The notes under the pieces: generated by a model | Databases searched by the model: none | The model's input: the letters and a program-made list of their open reading frames with translations, nothing else | What the model was told of the DNA's origin: nothing | Assembly (NCBI GenBank): GCA_035772405.1 | Contig: JAYKKM010000439.1 | Coordinates: 9,610,001 to 9,674,000, forward strand | Direction: 5' to 3' | Length of the DNA stretch: 64,000 bases | From: Chrysogorgia sp. JL179-B06 | Lineage: Eukaryota > Cnidaria > Anthozoa > Scleralcyonacea > Chrysogorgiidae | In this document: piece by piece, positions 30,595-39,448 of the stretch | Numbering within the stretch: the first letter of the stretch is position 1 | Layout of the letters: each line of letters begins with the position of its first letter | Position numbers and translations under genes: made by a program

Positions 30595-32076
30595 CTACTT
30601 CAAGGTGTATTTGGTTAGTAGATAGCCAGAGACCGCTGAGAACCCTAACACTATCGCCAACGTTGTCGTGTCTGACTTACTTGTAGCCACTGTTTTTTTC
30701 GCGGGAAGTGGTGTCACATTTTCTTGGTAAACTTTTTTAGCCACAGTCGTTGGTACCACCACACTTTCTTGGTGAGCTTTTTTCTTCACAGTCGTTGGTA
30801 CTACTAATGAGTGAGTCACCACATTTTCTTGGTGGACTTTTTTAGCCACAGTCGTTGGTGTTGTTGCATTCAAGCGGGTGTTCACTCCAAATCTCATGGA
30901 CTCTGTGGCAATCTTTAATAAGTTGTTGTACCCAGCGATTTTATTCTTGAGTATCACCACGTTACTTGGCATTAACCATGTACTTGGCGACAGTGCAAGA
31001 TTTTGGACAACGTTGGTGTCTCTAATCGATTTATTCATGTTGAGAATCCATGTCGATACGTCATACTGTACAACACTGTCAGAAAACAACTTTCGGAACT
31101 CTTGTTGGGTTTCTAAACTTCCTGCAGAACCACCAACGACTGATACACGCGTTCTCGCTTGCGCACCTAGTGTGGAGTACACAAAGGCTTCTATGCTTTG
31201 GTTTAGATATTGCAACCCAATGTTGGTAAAGCCGTCTGACAATCGCGCGACGTATCGTTTATAATCGTTCCGAACGTCGTTGAGTGTGAACACCCTGGAT
31301 TCGCCTAAAGTACCATCGCTCAGGACTTTATTCTGGTAGTAGTGCCTTCTGGGAATCTTGGAAATCTTACCATACAATTCGGAAGCGTTGAACTCTCTAC
31401 TTATTGATCTCATGGTCTCACCACCTTCCATTCTTCTGAGAAGTCTTCTGATGGTGAAGTACAAATGAAATCTCATCACACTTGTGACCACGGGGTGAAC
31501 TTCTTGTGACACTGATAGATGTTGCAACGAAACTCCACAACAGAAACTAGCACAATACGTCGCAAACACAACACGGTAGTAAGATTCGTTGTCATCCCAC
31601 TCTGACATGGTTTTTGACGTGGTGATTTGTAAGGTTGGTAGCTTTGACATGAAGTGACTATTTTGGTTAACAAAAACTTTGAAGTTATTCATTGGATAAT
31701 TTAACACGTTTTCCGTTGGGTAACCATCCCAAAGCCCCCAGTGGTTTTTACGACCTTTTGGTAGTGGTTGGATAGTTCCACCGCCTTGCCATATTATTGG
31801 GAACTTGCTATTGTGTAGCCACTTCCACATGTTTTTATCATTTTTGAAAGTTGCGCTGGTTATGTCTGTGCTGAGGATGTCGTTGTTTCTGAAATATATG
31901 TCGACACTCATGATTTCACCGTCTTGCGAAATATTTGGATAGAACTCGAATTTGCTTAAAGTAGCGTGGGGGTACTTTTTGATGAGGTCTGCCTTCGCGT
32001 CGTGTGTGGCCTTCGATGTGTTCGCCATCGCGCGTTTGTAGTACTTCCCATAGTAGTTATGAAGGGCTTTCTGCAT
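30595..32076 (-). CDS. Large structural protein with C-terminal membrane anchor (493 aa)
   Basis: The body (1-400) matches no motif I know. Residues 405-460 contain three imperfect copies of TTVAKKVHQENV and its variants, which are 40-60-bp repeats in the DNA near 30709-30858. A transmembrane segment lies at about 473-488 (TLAIVLGFSAVSGYLLT). It heads the fibre/68-aa/46-aa unit. A virion-surface or stalk protein is plausible; the function is unknown. Confidence 0.7.
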   Translation of the reverse strand: MQKALHNYYGKYYKRAMANTSKATHDAKADLIKKYPHATLSKFEFYPNISQDGEIMSVDIYFRNNDILSTDITSATFKNDKNMWKWLHNSKFPIIWQGGGTIQPLPKGRKNHWGLWDGYPTENVLNYPMNNFKVFVNQNSHFMSKLPTLQITTSKTMSEWDDNESYYRVVFATYCASFCCGVSLQHLSVSQEVHPVVTSVMRFHLYFTIRRLLRRMEGGETMRSISREFNASELYGKISKIPRRHYYQNKVLSDGTLGESRVFTLNDVRNDYKRYVARLSDGFTNIGLQYLNQSIEAFVYSTLGAQARTRVSVVGGSAGSLETQQEFRKLFSDSVVQYDVSTWILNMNKSIRDTNVVQNLALSPSTWLMPSNVVILKNKIAGYNNLLKIATESMRFGVNTRLNATTPTTVAKKVHQENVVTHSLVVPTTVKKKAHQESVVVPTTVAKKVYQENVTPLPAKKTVATSKSDTTTLAIVLGFSAVSGYLLTKYTLK

Positions 32077-32097
32077 ATAATATACCGTATGTTATAC
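32077..32097. promoter_or_regulatory. Very short divergent promoter
   Basis: Only about 12-21 bp separate the - strand start (32076) from the + strand start (32089 or 32098). The gap contains TATAATATACC, an AT core usable in both directions. Sites for transcription must overlap the coding ends. Confidence 0.45.
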
Positions 32098-32800
32098 ATG
32101 ACGCGAAAGTTGACAGTACTCATTGAGGGTGCGGAAAAAGTTGTGTCCTTTGACAACGCGATGATGGTCATACATGATAACCCATGCATTGTGGTCAAGA
32201 CAGCCACTGTGTTTTGGGGCTACCATAACACAACAAATGACGACAGCATTCAGGTCTTCACGCTGGACGACTCTAGGGTTGGCTCTTTTAAAAAGATTAA
32301 AGTGGGTGAGGGGTACTTTAGCTTCGACGCATTGGTCAAAGTCTTGAAACATGAGTCAAACGAGCGTAAGGTGAGTCTTGAGATAGAGAAACTGGTGCCC
32401 ACAGGCAAATGTAGGGTCAAGGTTAGTAGCTCAGCTGTGCTAGACACCCTTGGGCCTCTACTTGGTTTCGCGAAGGGTGAGGTGATTCAGAATGACTCAC
32501 AGTGGCACACTAGCCCAAACGAGGTCGACATGTACCAGAGGTCTGAAGTACATAGAAGTTTCGTGTGATATTGTTGAAACCGAGAGCAATGTAGGTATTG
32601 ATGGAAAGCGTAGCGATGTGATCACAACGTTGCCAATACCCACTGAACAGTCTTTGAAAGGGTCGGTGCAACGTCATGTAGACATTGAGTCCAAGGTGGG
32701 TATTAAAAAAGGTGTTTACTCAAGTATGACATTTCGCGTCAAACCAAATAACGACGATCTCAAAATTGGCGCGGTGCTATTGGAACTGTATATTGTGTGA
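32098..32800 (+). pseudogene. Probable minor capsid (penton-like, PX) gene broken by a frameshift
   Basis: The first frame, from ATG 32098 (alternative 32089), encodes MTRKLTVLIEG and a beta-rich body, then hits a stop at 32566-32568. A second frame continues family-like sequence from about 32540 (GLKYIEVSCDIVETES) to a stop at 32800. The natural length would be about 230 residues, usual for Polinton minor capsid candidates. A one-base indel near 32537-32545 fits best. Sequencing error, true inactivation or programmed frameshifting cannot be told apart. The assignment as penton rests on size, beta-rich sequence and position beside the integrase, not on a clear motif. An upstream ATG at 31966 is rejected because it lies antisense to the 493-aa gene. 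Confidence 0.6.
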
Positions 32801-33909
32801 ATTATATGGAGCTCGGTGTGGAGACAGAGCAAGGGTTGCGAGACATCTATTATAATCCCAAGACGGGGTACAGTGGCGCAGAGAGGTTGTATCAAAGTGC
32901 ATTGGGAGACGGATTGAAAGTAACTAGAAAAACAGTGAAAGAGTGGTTGACAGCGCAGGACACTTACACTAGGTACAAACCCATCGTGAGAAGGCATAAG
33001 TTCCGCGCTACCTTCGTCGGATTTCTTGGTGAAGAGCTCCAAATGGACTTAGTGGACATGAGTAAGTACTCAAAACAGAACGGAGGTTATTATTGGATAT
33101 TGACAGGCATTGAAATATTGAGTAGATACGCTTTTGGCATCGCAGTTTACAGAAAAGACACTAAGAACATGACTAAGGCTGTTGGAAAATTGTTGAACGA
33201 CTTTAAAGATCGGTTTGGGACCACACCTAAGTTAGCGCAATTTGATGATGGACTTGAGTTCTACAATGTTGGGGTGAAAAGTTTGCTGAAAAAACATGGT
33301 GTTGAATATTTCAGCACTAAGAGTGATAAAAAGGCTGCTGTTGTTGAGCGTTTTAATAGAAGTCTGAAGAGTATTATGTGGAAGTGCTTTTATACTCGTG
33401 GGACGTACAAATGGATTGACGTTCTTGACCAGTTTGTGAGCAATTATAATAGCAATGTGAATCGAAGCATTATGATGAAGCCAAAGGATGTCGATAAGTC
33501 AAATGAAGGCGAAGTGTGGACCACTTTGTTTGGTCACCAATTTGCAGACAATCCATTGCCAAAGTTTAAGGTTGGCGAGTCAGTGAGAATTAGTAAATAC
33601 AAGAGTGTGTTCACAAAGGGCTATGAAGCCAACTTCACTGAAGAGCTGTTTAAAGTGGTAAAGGTTATTCGCGGTGATCCGAACGTGTACGAAATTGAGG
33701 ACATAAGTGGTGAACAGATTATTGGTAAATTTTATGAACAGGAATTATCGTTGGTCAATAAGAAACCTGGTGGCGATGTGTACAGAGTTGAAAAGGTGTT
33801 GAAAAGAAAGAAAGTCAGAGGGAAGAAGATGGCGCTGGTCAAATGGTTGGGTTATGAGAGCAAACATAATTCGTGGATACCAGAAAGCGATATTCAAAAT
33901 GTGGGTTAA
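32797..33909 (+). CDS. Polinton integrase (rve family) with chromodomain
   Basis: This 370-residue protein inserts the element into chromosomes. The core has catalytic Asp84 (QMDLVDM), Asp150 (QFDDGLEF) and Glu184 (AAVVERFNRSL), a D-D-E set with 33 residues between the last two. Residues 328-366 form a chromodomain (YRVEKVLKRKK, then LVKWLGYESKHNSWIPESDI), which in related integrases binds histone tails and steers insertion. No N-terminal HHCC motif is visible. The ATG lies 4 bp before the end of the preceding frame. The ORF is intact. Confidence 0.96.
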   Translation: MNYMELGVETEQGLRDIYYNPKTGYSGAERLYQSALGDGLKVTRKTVKEWLTAQDTYTRYKPIVRRHKFRATFVGFLGEELQMDLVDMSKYSKQNGGYYWILTGIEILSRYAFGIAVYRKDTKNMTKAVGKLLNDFKDRFGTTPKLAQFDDGLEFYNVGVKSLLKKHGVEYFSTKSDKKAAVVERFNRSLKSIMWKCFYTRGTYKWIDVLDQFVSNYNSNVNRSIMMKPKDVDKSNEGEVWTTLFGHQFADNPLPKFKVGESVRISKYKSVFTKGYEANFTEELFKVVKVIRGDPNVYEIEDISGEQIIGKFYEQELSLVNKKPGGDVYRVEKVLKRKKVRGKKMALVKWLGYESKHNSWIPESDIQNVG

Positions 33910-33915
33910 TGTAAT

Positions 33916-34866
33916 ATGGCTGAAGGCGGCTTCGACGACCTTGAGATGGAGGGCTCTAATGAATACAAAGATGTCGCTGACGACGAACTAAAGTTTAGTC
34001 TCGAAAAAGCCGCTCAAGATCGCAAACTATCTCGGAACGATCCAAACGTCACAGTCGATGAGAAAATTAGACTAATTAGAGTGGAGAGTGGACTGAGGCG
34101 TGAATATGGTAGAAGATTTATTCAACACATGGGGGAGACCACTAACGATCTCGTAACGCGGATCAACGACAACGCAAGAGATCGCGAAGACGTCGCGGGG
34201 AGCGCACCATTGTTAGACACCACACACGCAGAGTACGTCAACGTGCCTGGACTAACACCAGTCGAGAACCGTGAGTTGAATAGCATGCTCAATCCAAGCG
34301 AGAACACGCTGTCTGAGTCAAGAATGGGCGACACTGGTACATTGCAAATACAAGCGGACCATTTTCGAGACTTGATAAATGAAGCAAGCGAAAGAGTGGC
34401 AGAGCTTGATAGAGAGGACCTCACGATCGCAGAGAACGAGGAGTATATCGATCTATACGAAAGAATGGTTGGACTTAGACAGGCTAGAGACAAAATTATT
34501 GAACAGCGAGAAACGGAAGAAGTTAGAGAGCAGCAAGAAGTCGATATTGACAGGTTGCAGAAGTTCAAGAAATGGGCTAAAGAAAACATGGTTGGGTCGA
34601 GTGCTTTAGCCATTGCGATCGCTGCAATTATAACAACCATTATTATCGCTGGGAGGTCTAATATTATGAAAGGCGCTATGGTCACGAGGTCGTTCGCACA
34701 AGCTGTTAAAAACACAATCATGAGGATGGGTCCATGGGCTGTTGGATTGGCGAACTTAGTTTACGACGCGCTGGTGGTAGGCGCAAAGGGTCTCGCCTGG
34801 TTAGCTCAAAATCTGTGGGTGTTCGCGGTAACATTCGCGTGGCTTGCGTATAATTATTTAAACTAA
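33916..34866 (+). CDS. Membrane protein, tandem paralogue 1 (316 aa)
   Basis: The N-terminal part (MAEGGFDDLEMEGS) is acidic and helical. The middle includes VNVPGLTPVENRELNSMLNP and long charged helices at about 150-230. The C-terminus has three hydrophobic segments at about 231-247 (ALAIAIAAIITTIIIA), 275-290 and 297-316. It closely matches the next gene but lacks about 150 central residues. It may be a virion membrane or pore-type protein. It starts 6 bp after the integrase stop. Function unknown. Confidence 0.7.
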   Translation: MAEGGFDDLEMEGSNEYKDVADDELKFSLEKAAQDRKLSRNDPNVTVDEKIRLIRVESGLRREYGRRFIQHMGETTNDLVTRINDNARDREDVAGSAPLLDTTHAEYVNVPGLTPVENRELNSMLNPSENTLSESRMGDTGTLQIQADHFRDLINEASERVAELDREDLTIAENEEYIDLYERMVGLRQARDKIIEQRETEEVREQQEVDIDRLQKFKKWAKENMVGSSALAIAIAAIITTIIIAGRSNIMKGAMVTRSFAQAVKNTIMRMGPWAVGLANLVYDALVVGAKGLAWLAQNLWVFAVTFAWLAYNYLN

Positions 34867-34924
34867 AAGCAAACGTGATTCATGGACACTAGAAAGTAGT
34901 GTTCAAAATGTGAGCTAATGTAAT
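34867..34924 (+). repeat. Scar of the integrase 3' end between the paralogues
   Basis: This gap matches the last part of the integrase gene and its leader (about 33868-33915): ATTCATGGACACTAGAAAG against ATTCGTGGATACCAGAAAG, and CAAAATGTGAGCTAATGTAA against CAAAATGTGGGTTAATGTAA. It marks the left border of the duplication that made the second paralogue. Confidence 0.9.
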
Positions 34925-36343
34925 ATGGCTGAAGGTGGGGGAGATTTCGACGAGATCGAGATGGAGAACCTTGGTGAAGCCTACACTGATGATCAAATAG
35001 ACGCCGAACTTGAAAGAGTCGCTCAAGCTTTAAATTTAATTAACAACGAGTACGTCGACGGCAATATACCACACATCGAACGTGTCGAGTATGATAAATT
35101 GTCTGAGAGAGCAAATAGATTGCGGGACGAACAGGGTAGAAGGTTTCGAGAAAAAGAGACGTCGTTCACTGACACTGATGATGGTAAGACGGTGACAATA
35201 AGGGGAACCAACATAGAAGTCCCAGCAGTAGAGTCTGTTGAGCAGGAGTCGTATGGTGACGTCAATGACGAGAGTTTTAGTATAGCTTTTGAAGAGGAGA
35301 AAGAAATCGAGAGAAGACTGGGCGAGCTAAAAGCGTCCAACAAAAAGCTAACAGAAAACAACGTAAAAAGAATCAAGCTAATAAACAAGAAAATACGTAA
35401 ATTAAGCAAAAAGGCACTCGGCCGTGACGACGCGTCAAGGAAAATAGTCAACAGGTCGCAGGTTACGGACTCAGGGGCTATTCTTTTCAAACCGGTAAAC
35501 AAAGACGGTAAATATGGAAAACCCAAACGAATTCTAATACCTGGGAAAAACGGCTTGATCTACAGTAAAGATGCGAGTAGTAAAAACGCGATTGAGCAGT
35601 TCAAACAGTTAGTTAGTCAAATCCCTGAGAACACAGAGACAACAGCTGTCACAACAGAAGTAGTCCCAGATAGCTTCCCAGTAATTGAGACAAAAGTGGA
35701 CTATGTCGACATACCTGGGCTAACACCAGACGAGAACCGTGATCTGAGTGGTGTGGTTAATCCAAGTGATGGTGTGTTGCGTGAGTCAAGAATAGGTGAC
35801 ACTGGTGCGTTGCAAATACAAGCAGACTATCTTCAAAAGACGATAAATGAAACGAGTGGGAGATTGGCGGAGCTCAACAGAGAAGGCCTCACAGCTGCGG
35901 AGAAAAAAGAGCGTATTGGTCTAGTTGAGAGAATGATTGGACTTAAAAAGGCTAGATACAGAGTTATTGAACAGCGGCAAATAGAAGAGGTTAGAGAGCG
36001 ACAAGAGATCGACATTGACAGATTGCAGAAGTTCAAGGAATGGGCTAAAGAAAATATAGTTGGGTTGAGCGCTGTATCAATTTCAGTGGCTGGGATTATA
36101 ACAACTATTATTATCGCTGGTAGATCCGCTGTTATGAGAGGCGCTATGGCCACGAGGTCATTCGCACAGGCTGTTAAGAACGCGATAACGAAGATGGGTC
36201 CATGGGCTGTTGGATTGGCTAATTTAGTTTACAACGCGTTGACGTTGGGTGCAAAGGGTCTCGCATGGTTGGCTCAAAATCTGTGGGTACTCGCGGTGGT
36301 ACTTGCGTGGTTTGCGTACGATTATTACAAGCTAAAACGGTAG
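34925..36343 (+). CDS. Membrane protein, tandem paralogue 2 (472 aa)
   Basis: It shares its start (MAEGGGDFDEIEMENLG), the VDIPGLTPDENRDLSGVVNP block, the charged helices and the three hydrophobic C-terminal segments with paralogue 1. An extra region of about 150 residues (about 100-250) is rich in Lys and coiled-coil-like, with KPVNKDGKYGKPKRILIPGK. Either this is the full-length form and paralogue 1 was shortened, or the insert was gained. Function unknown. Confidence 0.7.
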   Translation: MAEGGGDFDEIEMENLGEAYTDDQIDAELERVAQALNLINNEYVDGNIPHIERVEYDKLSERANRLRDEQGRRFREKETSFTDTDDGKTVTIRGTNIEVPAVESVEQESYGDVNDESFSIAFEEEKEIERRLGELKASNKKLTENNVKRIKLINKKIRKLSKKALGRDDASRKIVNRSQVTDSGAILFKPVNKDGKYGKPKRILIPGKNGLIYSKDASSKNAIEQFKQLVSQIPENTETTAVTTEVVPDSFPVIETKVDYVDIPGLTPDENRDLSGVVNPSDGVLRESRIGDTGALQIQADYLQKTINETSGRLAELNREGLTAAEKKERIGLVERMIGLKKARYRVIEQRQIEEVRERQEIDIDRLQKFKEWAKENIVGLSAVSISVAGIITTIIIAGRSAVMRGAMATRSFAQAVKNAITKMGPWAVGLANLVYNALTLGAKGLAWLAQNLWVLAVVLAWFAYDYYKLKR

Positions 36344-36365
36344 TGACAAAACATATGTAAAGTAT

Positions 36366-37604
36366 ATGAACGTCACGTCGGCAGAGTTGAGTCCTGGTTT
36401 TAGACGAGCGACCATGGGCGTCATAAAAGGGGTGAGAACACAGCATGTGATCACGTTGAACCCTAATAAAGTCAGTCCTGGTGAGGAACTCTACATTGAC
36501 ATACCGAAGCTCAAGGTTAGTAGCTGTTTGGTGCCTGGATCGTTGGGTCTAGTGTTCGACTTTAAGAATGCGAACGCCAAAAGCTGGTTCTTGAACAATG
36601 TGAGCAAGTTGTTGGTTGAGAAACTTGTTGTGAGACTAGCTGGAGAAGCTGTGTATGACAACAATGGGGAAAATTACACTGGTGTTTATCGCGACCTTTG
36701 GGAAAGTGTTACTGTGCGAGACCAAATGATTGACTATGGTATTGGTGGTGAGAACTTGAGAAAGTTAATTTCTAAGGACGACAGTGGTGCGACAAGTGGA
36801 AACGTCGCTAAAGTTAGTGACGCGTTGATGTTTGGTGTGATTGGGACGAAGCAGCGGATTAAGCTTGGTAAGATTATGAATGACCACGGGTTGTACGCTC
36901 CTTTTAGCATGAACAACAACTTGCAGTATGTGATCACACTTCCGAAGGCCACAGACATCATGGTGGCGCAATCCGGTAGCGCTGTGGATGGATACACTCT
37001 GGAGAACCTCGAGCTTGAGTATGAGACGATTGATAACCAGGAGCTCGCTGACGAAATAGCGTCGGGCTATGCAAGTGGTCGTAGTTTGTCATATGAGCAC
37101 ATCACGTTGATGAAAACCACCGAATGGGACAAAGGCACGACCATTGTGAATGAAAACATTAATCTTCCAAGAAAAAGCATGAAGGCGATTGTGTTGCTAT
37201 TCACGAATAAGGTGCGAACAGACAGCGAGGAGTTTCTTTACCCAAGTATTGAGAGTGTTAGAGTCACAATTGAAGGTGTACCGAATAGCGTGTACTCACA
37301 AGGCATCCCAAAGTCGAAGTTCTATGCAGAAGCGAAACGATTGTTTGGGTTGGGTGAAGAACACGCTCAGTTCATGACCATGCAGAGGTTCTATAAAGAT
37401 GGCTTTGCGTTAGTCATCGACTTGAGGAGTGTTCAAGATAATCGCAATGTCGCCACTGGCAAGAACATTGTAAACACACAATCCGGTGTGCTTCTTGAGA
37501 TCACTAAGAAAGCGACGACTGCAAATGTCATGTGCAGGGTGTTTGTGATAAGTGATGGGTTGGTCAACTTCATGAACAATGGGCTGCAATCAATCCAGTA
37601 TTAA
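36366..37604 (+). CDS. Major capsid protein (double jelly-roll, PY)
   Basis: This 412-residue beta-rich protein sits just before the packaging ATPase, the usual order in Polintons. Recognisable stretches are YTLENLELEYETI near 220, EHITLMKTTEW near 253, NLPRKSMKAIVLLF near 275 and YPSIESVRVTIEGVPNSVYS near 300. The family forms hexon-like trimers of icosahedral virions. The ORF is intact. No transmembrane segment is present. Confidence 0.88.
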   Translation: MNVTSAELSPGFRRATMGVIKGVRTQHVITLNPNKVSPGEELYIDIPKLKVSSCLVPGSLGLVFDFKNANAKSWFLNNVSKLLVEKLVVRLAGEAVYDNNGENYTGVYRDLWESVTVRDQMIDYGIGGENLRKLISKDDSGATSGNVAKVSDALMFGVIGTKQRIKLGKIMNDHGLYAPFSMNNNLQYVITLPKATDIMVAQSGSAVDGYTLENLELEYETIDNQELADEIASGYASGRSLSYEHITLMKTTEWDKGTTIVNENINLPRKSMKAIVLLFTNKVRTDSEEFLYPSIESVRVTIEGVPNSVYSQGIPKSKFYAEAKRLFGLGEEHAQFMTMQRFYKDGFALVIDLRSVQDNRNVATGKNIVNTQSGVLLEITKKATTANVMCRVFVISDGLVNFMNNGLQSIQY

Positions 37605-37619
37605 ATCAAACGTGAGTTA

Positions 37620-38219
37620 ATGGAGACTCCGTTTAATATGTTAATTGTTGGTATGACAGCTTGTGGTAAGACGCATTATTTGCTGGAAACATTGGAATCT
37701 GAGTACTTTAGTAAATTTGACTACATTGTGTTGATTTGTCCTACTTTCGAGTGGAACAAAGCGTACCAAGATTGGAAATATGTGCGCGACCCCGACGTGT
37801 TAGCGATAGACTGCGCGCAAGACAGTGTCGACGCTGTTCTCAAGTGTGTAACAAATGTTTTTAAAGGCACTAACACTCTGATTGTGTTGGACGACTGTGC
37901 AAGTGGGCAGGACGTCAAGAATAGGACTAGTCAGTTGGTCAACTTAGCTTTTAGTGCGCGACATTTTATGTTGAGCGTTATTGTCATCACACAACAACTG
38001 ACGTCGATCGCAAAACCGTATAGAGAAAACATTAGTAAGCTCATTTGCTTCTACTGTCCGAGCAGAAGTGATATGAAGGTCGTTATTGACGATTACCTTG
38101 GGCATGTTAGCAAAGAGGAAGCGTCGGCGATTGTGACCGCACTAAAAAATAACAAGTACGCTAGACTTGAAATCTCACTGCGCTATCCATACAGTCATGA
38201 AGTTGTTATTCCGCAATAA
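37620..38219 (+). CDS. FtsK/HerA-type DNA-packaging ATPase (A32-like)
   Basis: This 199-residue protein has a Walker A motif GMTACGKTHY at 11-20, Walker B TLIVLDDC at 86-93 and a polar sensor ITQQL at 123-127. In this superfamily it drives genome DNA into the capsid. The ORF is intact and starts 15 bp after the capsid stop, preceded by the leader GTGAGTTAATG also seen before the paralogue genes. Confidence 0.95.
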   Translation: METPFNMLIVGMTACGKTHYLLETLESEYFSKFDYIVLICPTFEWNKAYQDWKYVRDPDVLAIDCAQDSVDAVLKCVTNVFKGTNTLIVLDDCASGQDVKNRTSQLVNLAFSARHFMLSVIVITQQLTSIAKPYRENISKLICFYCPSRSDMKVVIDDYLGHVSKEEASAIVTALKNNKYARLEISLRYPYSHEVVIPQ

Positions 38220-38222
38220 AAT

Positions 38223-38732
38223 ATGGGTATAAGTAATAGCGTGATGGTAAAACGCAAAAGTGAAGAAAATCCTACGATTGAGGAATTAGTTGAGGACACT
38301 GATGATACTTCGACTGTGGAAGACAACACTGACGTTAGGAGAGCTGAACTTATTAGACTGTCTGGCGATGGTGTGGTGAGCCAATCTGAGGCGTATATTA
38401 AAAAAGCGTCCGCAAAGGTTATCGACAAGATATGGCGCCAATATGAGTTGAAAAGAATGGAAATTGCAAACGCTTTTCTCACCGACTTGTTAATCAGCAA
38501 ATTCGCCAGCTTACTAGATGGGTTGAACGCTATTGAGAACCCTGACGAACTAAACGACGAGCTGCAAAAAGACCCGTTACTAAAGAAAGACGTTGAGAGC
38601 ATTGTTGCGATTGTGACGCCGTACGTGCCTTTCTTGGGTTTGTTGTCGGGAGGAATCACAACGTCAAAATATGTGTACGATCACCATTTTAGAAGTGCGA
38701 CAAACACTGAAAATAGTGAACAAACGGACTAA
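38223..38732 (+). CDS. Right-end protein of unknown function (169 aa)
   Basis: It starts MGISNSVMVKRK, a possible myristoylation site. An acidic stretch (EELVEDTDDTSTVEDNTD) and long helices follow, with a weakly hydrophobic segment near 125-145 (VAIVTPYVPFLGLLSGG). The start is 3 bp after the ATPase stop. The last residues (ENSEQTD) lie inside the right TIR and equal the polymerase C-terminus. No homology is recognised. Confidence 0.65.
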   Translation: MGISNSVMVKRKSEENPTIEELVEDTDDTSTVEDNTDVRRAELIRLSGDGVVSQSEAYIKKASAKVIDKIWRQYELKRMEIANAFLTDLLISKFASLLDGLNAIENPDELNDELQKDPLLKKDVESIVAIVTPYVPFLGLLSGGITTSKYVYDHHFRSATNTENSEQTD

Positions 38733-39442
38733 TCTATTATTAACAGGTGGCAATAATCTAATTTGCATAACAGGTGGCAATTTTATCACGCGTGAGACAC
38801 TTTTACGATACATAAATTTGTAAAAATGTTTAAACGACTATTTTTTAAATGTGATTTGACAAATTTATGAAAATGTTGAAACGACTATTTTTTAAATGTG
38901 ATTTGACAAATTTGTGAAAACGTTGAAACGATTATTTTTTAAATGTGATTTGGCAAATTTGTGAAAATGTTGAAACGACACTTTCTATTTTTTTTAAATG
39001 TGAGAGTGGGCTCGTACCACATTTTATTTTTTTAACACGCGAAAATGTTGAAATGACACTTTCTATTTTTTCCTAAATGTAATTTGACATAAATTTGTGA
39101 GAATTTTGAAACGACACTTTCTATTTTTTTTAAATGTGGCTGAAATGGCGTCAAATTTAGCGAGAGTCGTGATTTAGTATAAATTTGGTATTGTTTCGCT
39201 AGTCTCGCGTGTGTTTGACATCAATTTAGTAGAAAACGTGTGAGGGGTGTCTAGATTGACTAACGATCGTTGTAGTAGTATAGCAAGTAGGGCTGCGAGC
39301 TTATTCGATGTTAATCGTGAATATAAATACCAAAACATCGCCAAATTTGTCGAGTCGCGACTTGGCAAAATTTGGTGATGTTTTGGTATTTATATTCACG
39401 GTTGAGGTCGATTGGGCTCGCAGCCCTACTTGCTATACTACT
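38699..39442. repeat. Polinton right terminal inverted repeat
   Basis: It is the inverse of 20835-21579. I see about six substitutions, for example near 38825-38835 and 38868, all in the inner half. It includes the 3' end of the 169-aa gene. Confidence 0.96.
39274..39442. repeat. 169-bp palindrome at the right tip of the TIR
   Basis: Mirror copy of the left tip, with the same outer 26-bp and inner 22-bp perfect arms. The weakly paired 18-bp segments are in the same isomer as at the left tip, so there is no sign of flip-flop inversion. Confidence 0.93.
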
Positions 39443-39448
39443 CCTTTG
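39443..39448. repeat. Polinton target-site duplication, right (CCTTTG)
   Basis: Identical to 20829-20834. The undisturbed pre-insertion intron site would contain a single CCTTTG. Confidence 0.95.

Larger units (their letters stand above)
20835..39442. mobile_element. Complete Polinton/Maverick (adintovirus-like) element, 18,608 bp
   Basis: It begins AGTAGTATAGC and ends GCTATACTACT, with about 745-bp TIRs and 6-bp target duplications. It encodes the hallmark set: protein-primed PolB, rve-type integrase, FtsK/HerA-like packaging ATPase and double-jelly-roll major capsid protein. Almost every base between the TIRs is coding, there are no introns, and gene blocks alternate in strand: - 21545-26837, + 26970-28432, - 28500-32076 (with the + strand TK-BRO border near 28.5 kb), + 32098-38732. 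By eye the TIRs differ at only about six sites, all in the inner part, so insertion looks recent. One capsid-type gene carries a frameshift and no adenain-like protease is recognised, so the copy may not be fully competent. Confidence 0.98.

Noticed and set aside
31966..32097. Longer start for the minor capsid candidate
   Set aside because: The extra 44 codons lie antisense to the 493-aa gene and read unlike protein; ATG 32098 or 32089 fits the divergent gap.
34122..35526. Long - strand frames opposite the paralogue genes
   Set aside because: Ser/Leu-rich shadows caused by the codon bias of the + strand genes.
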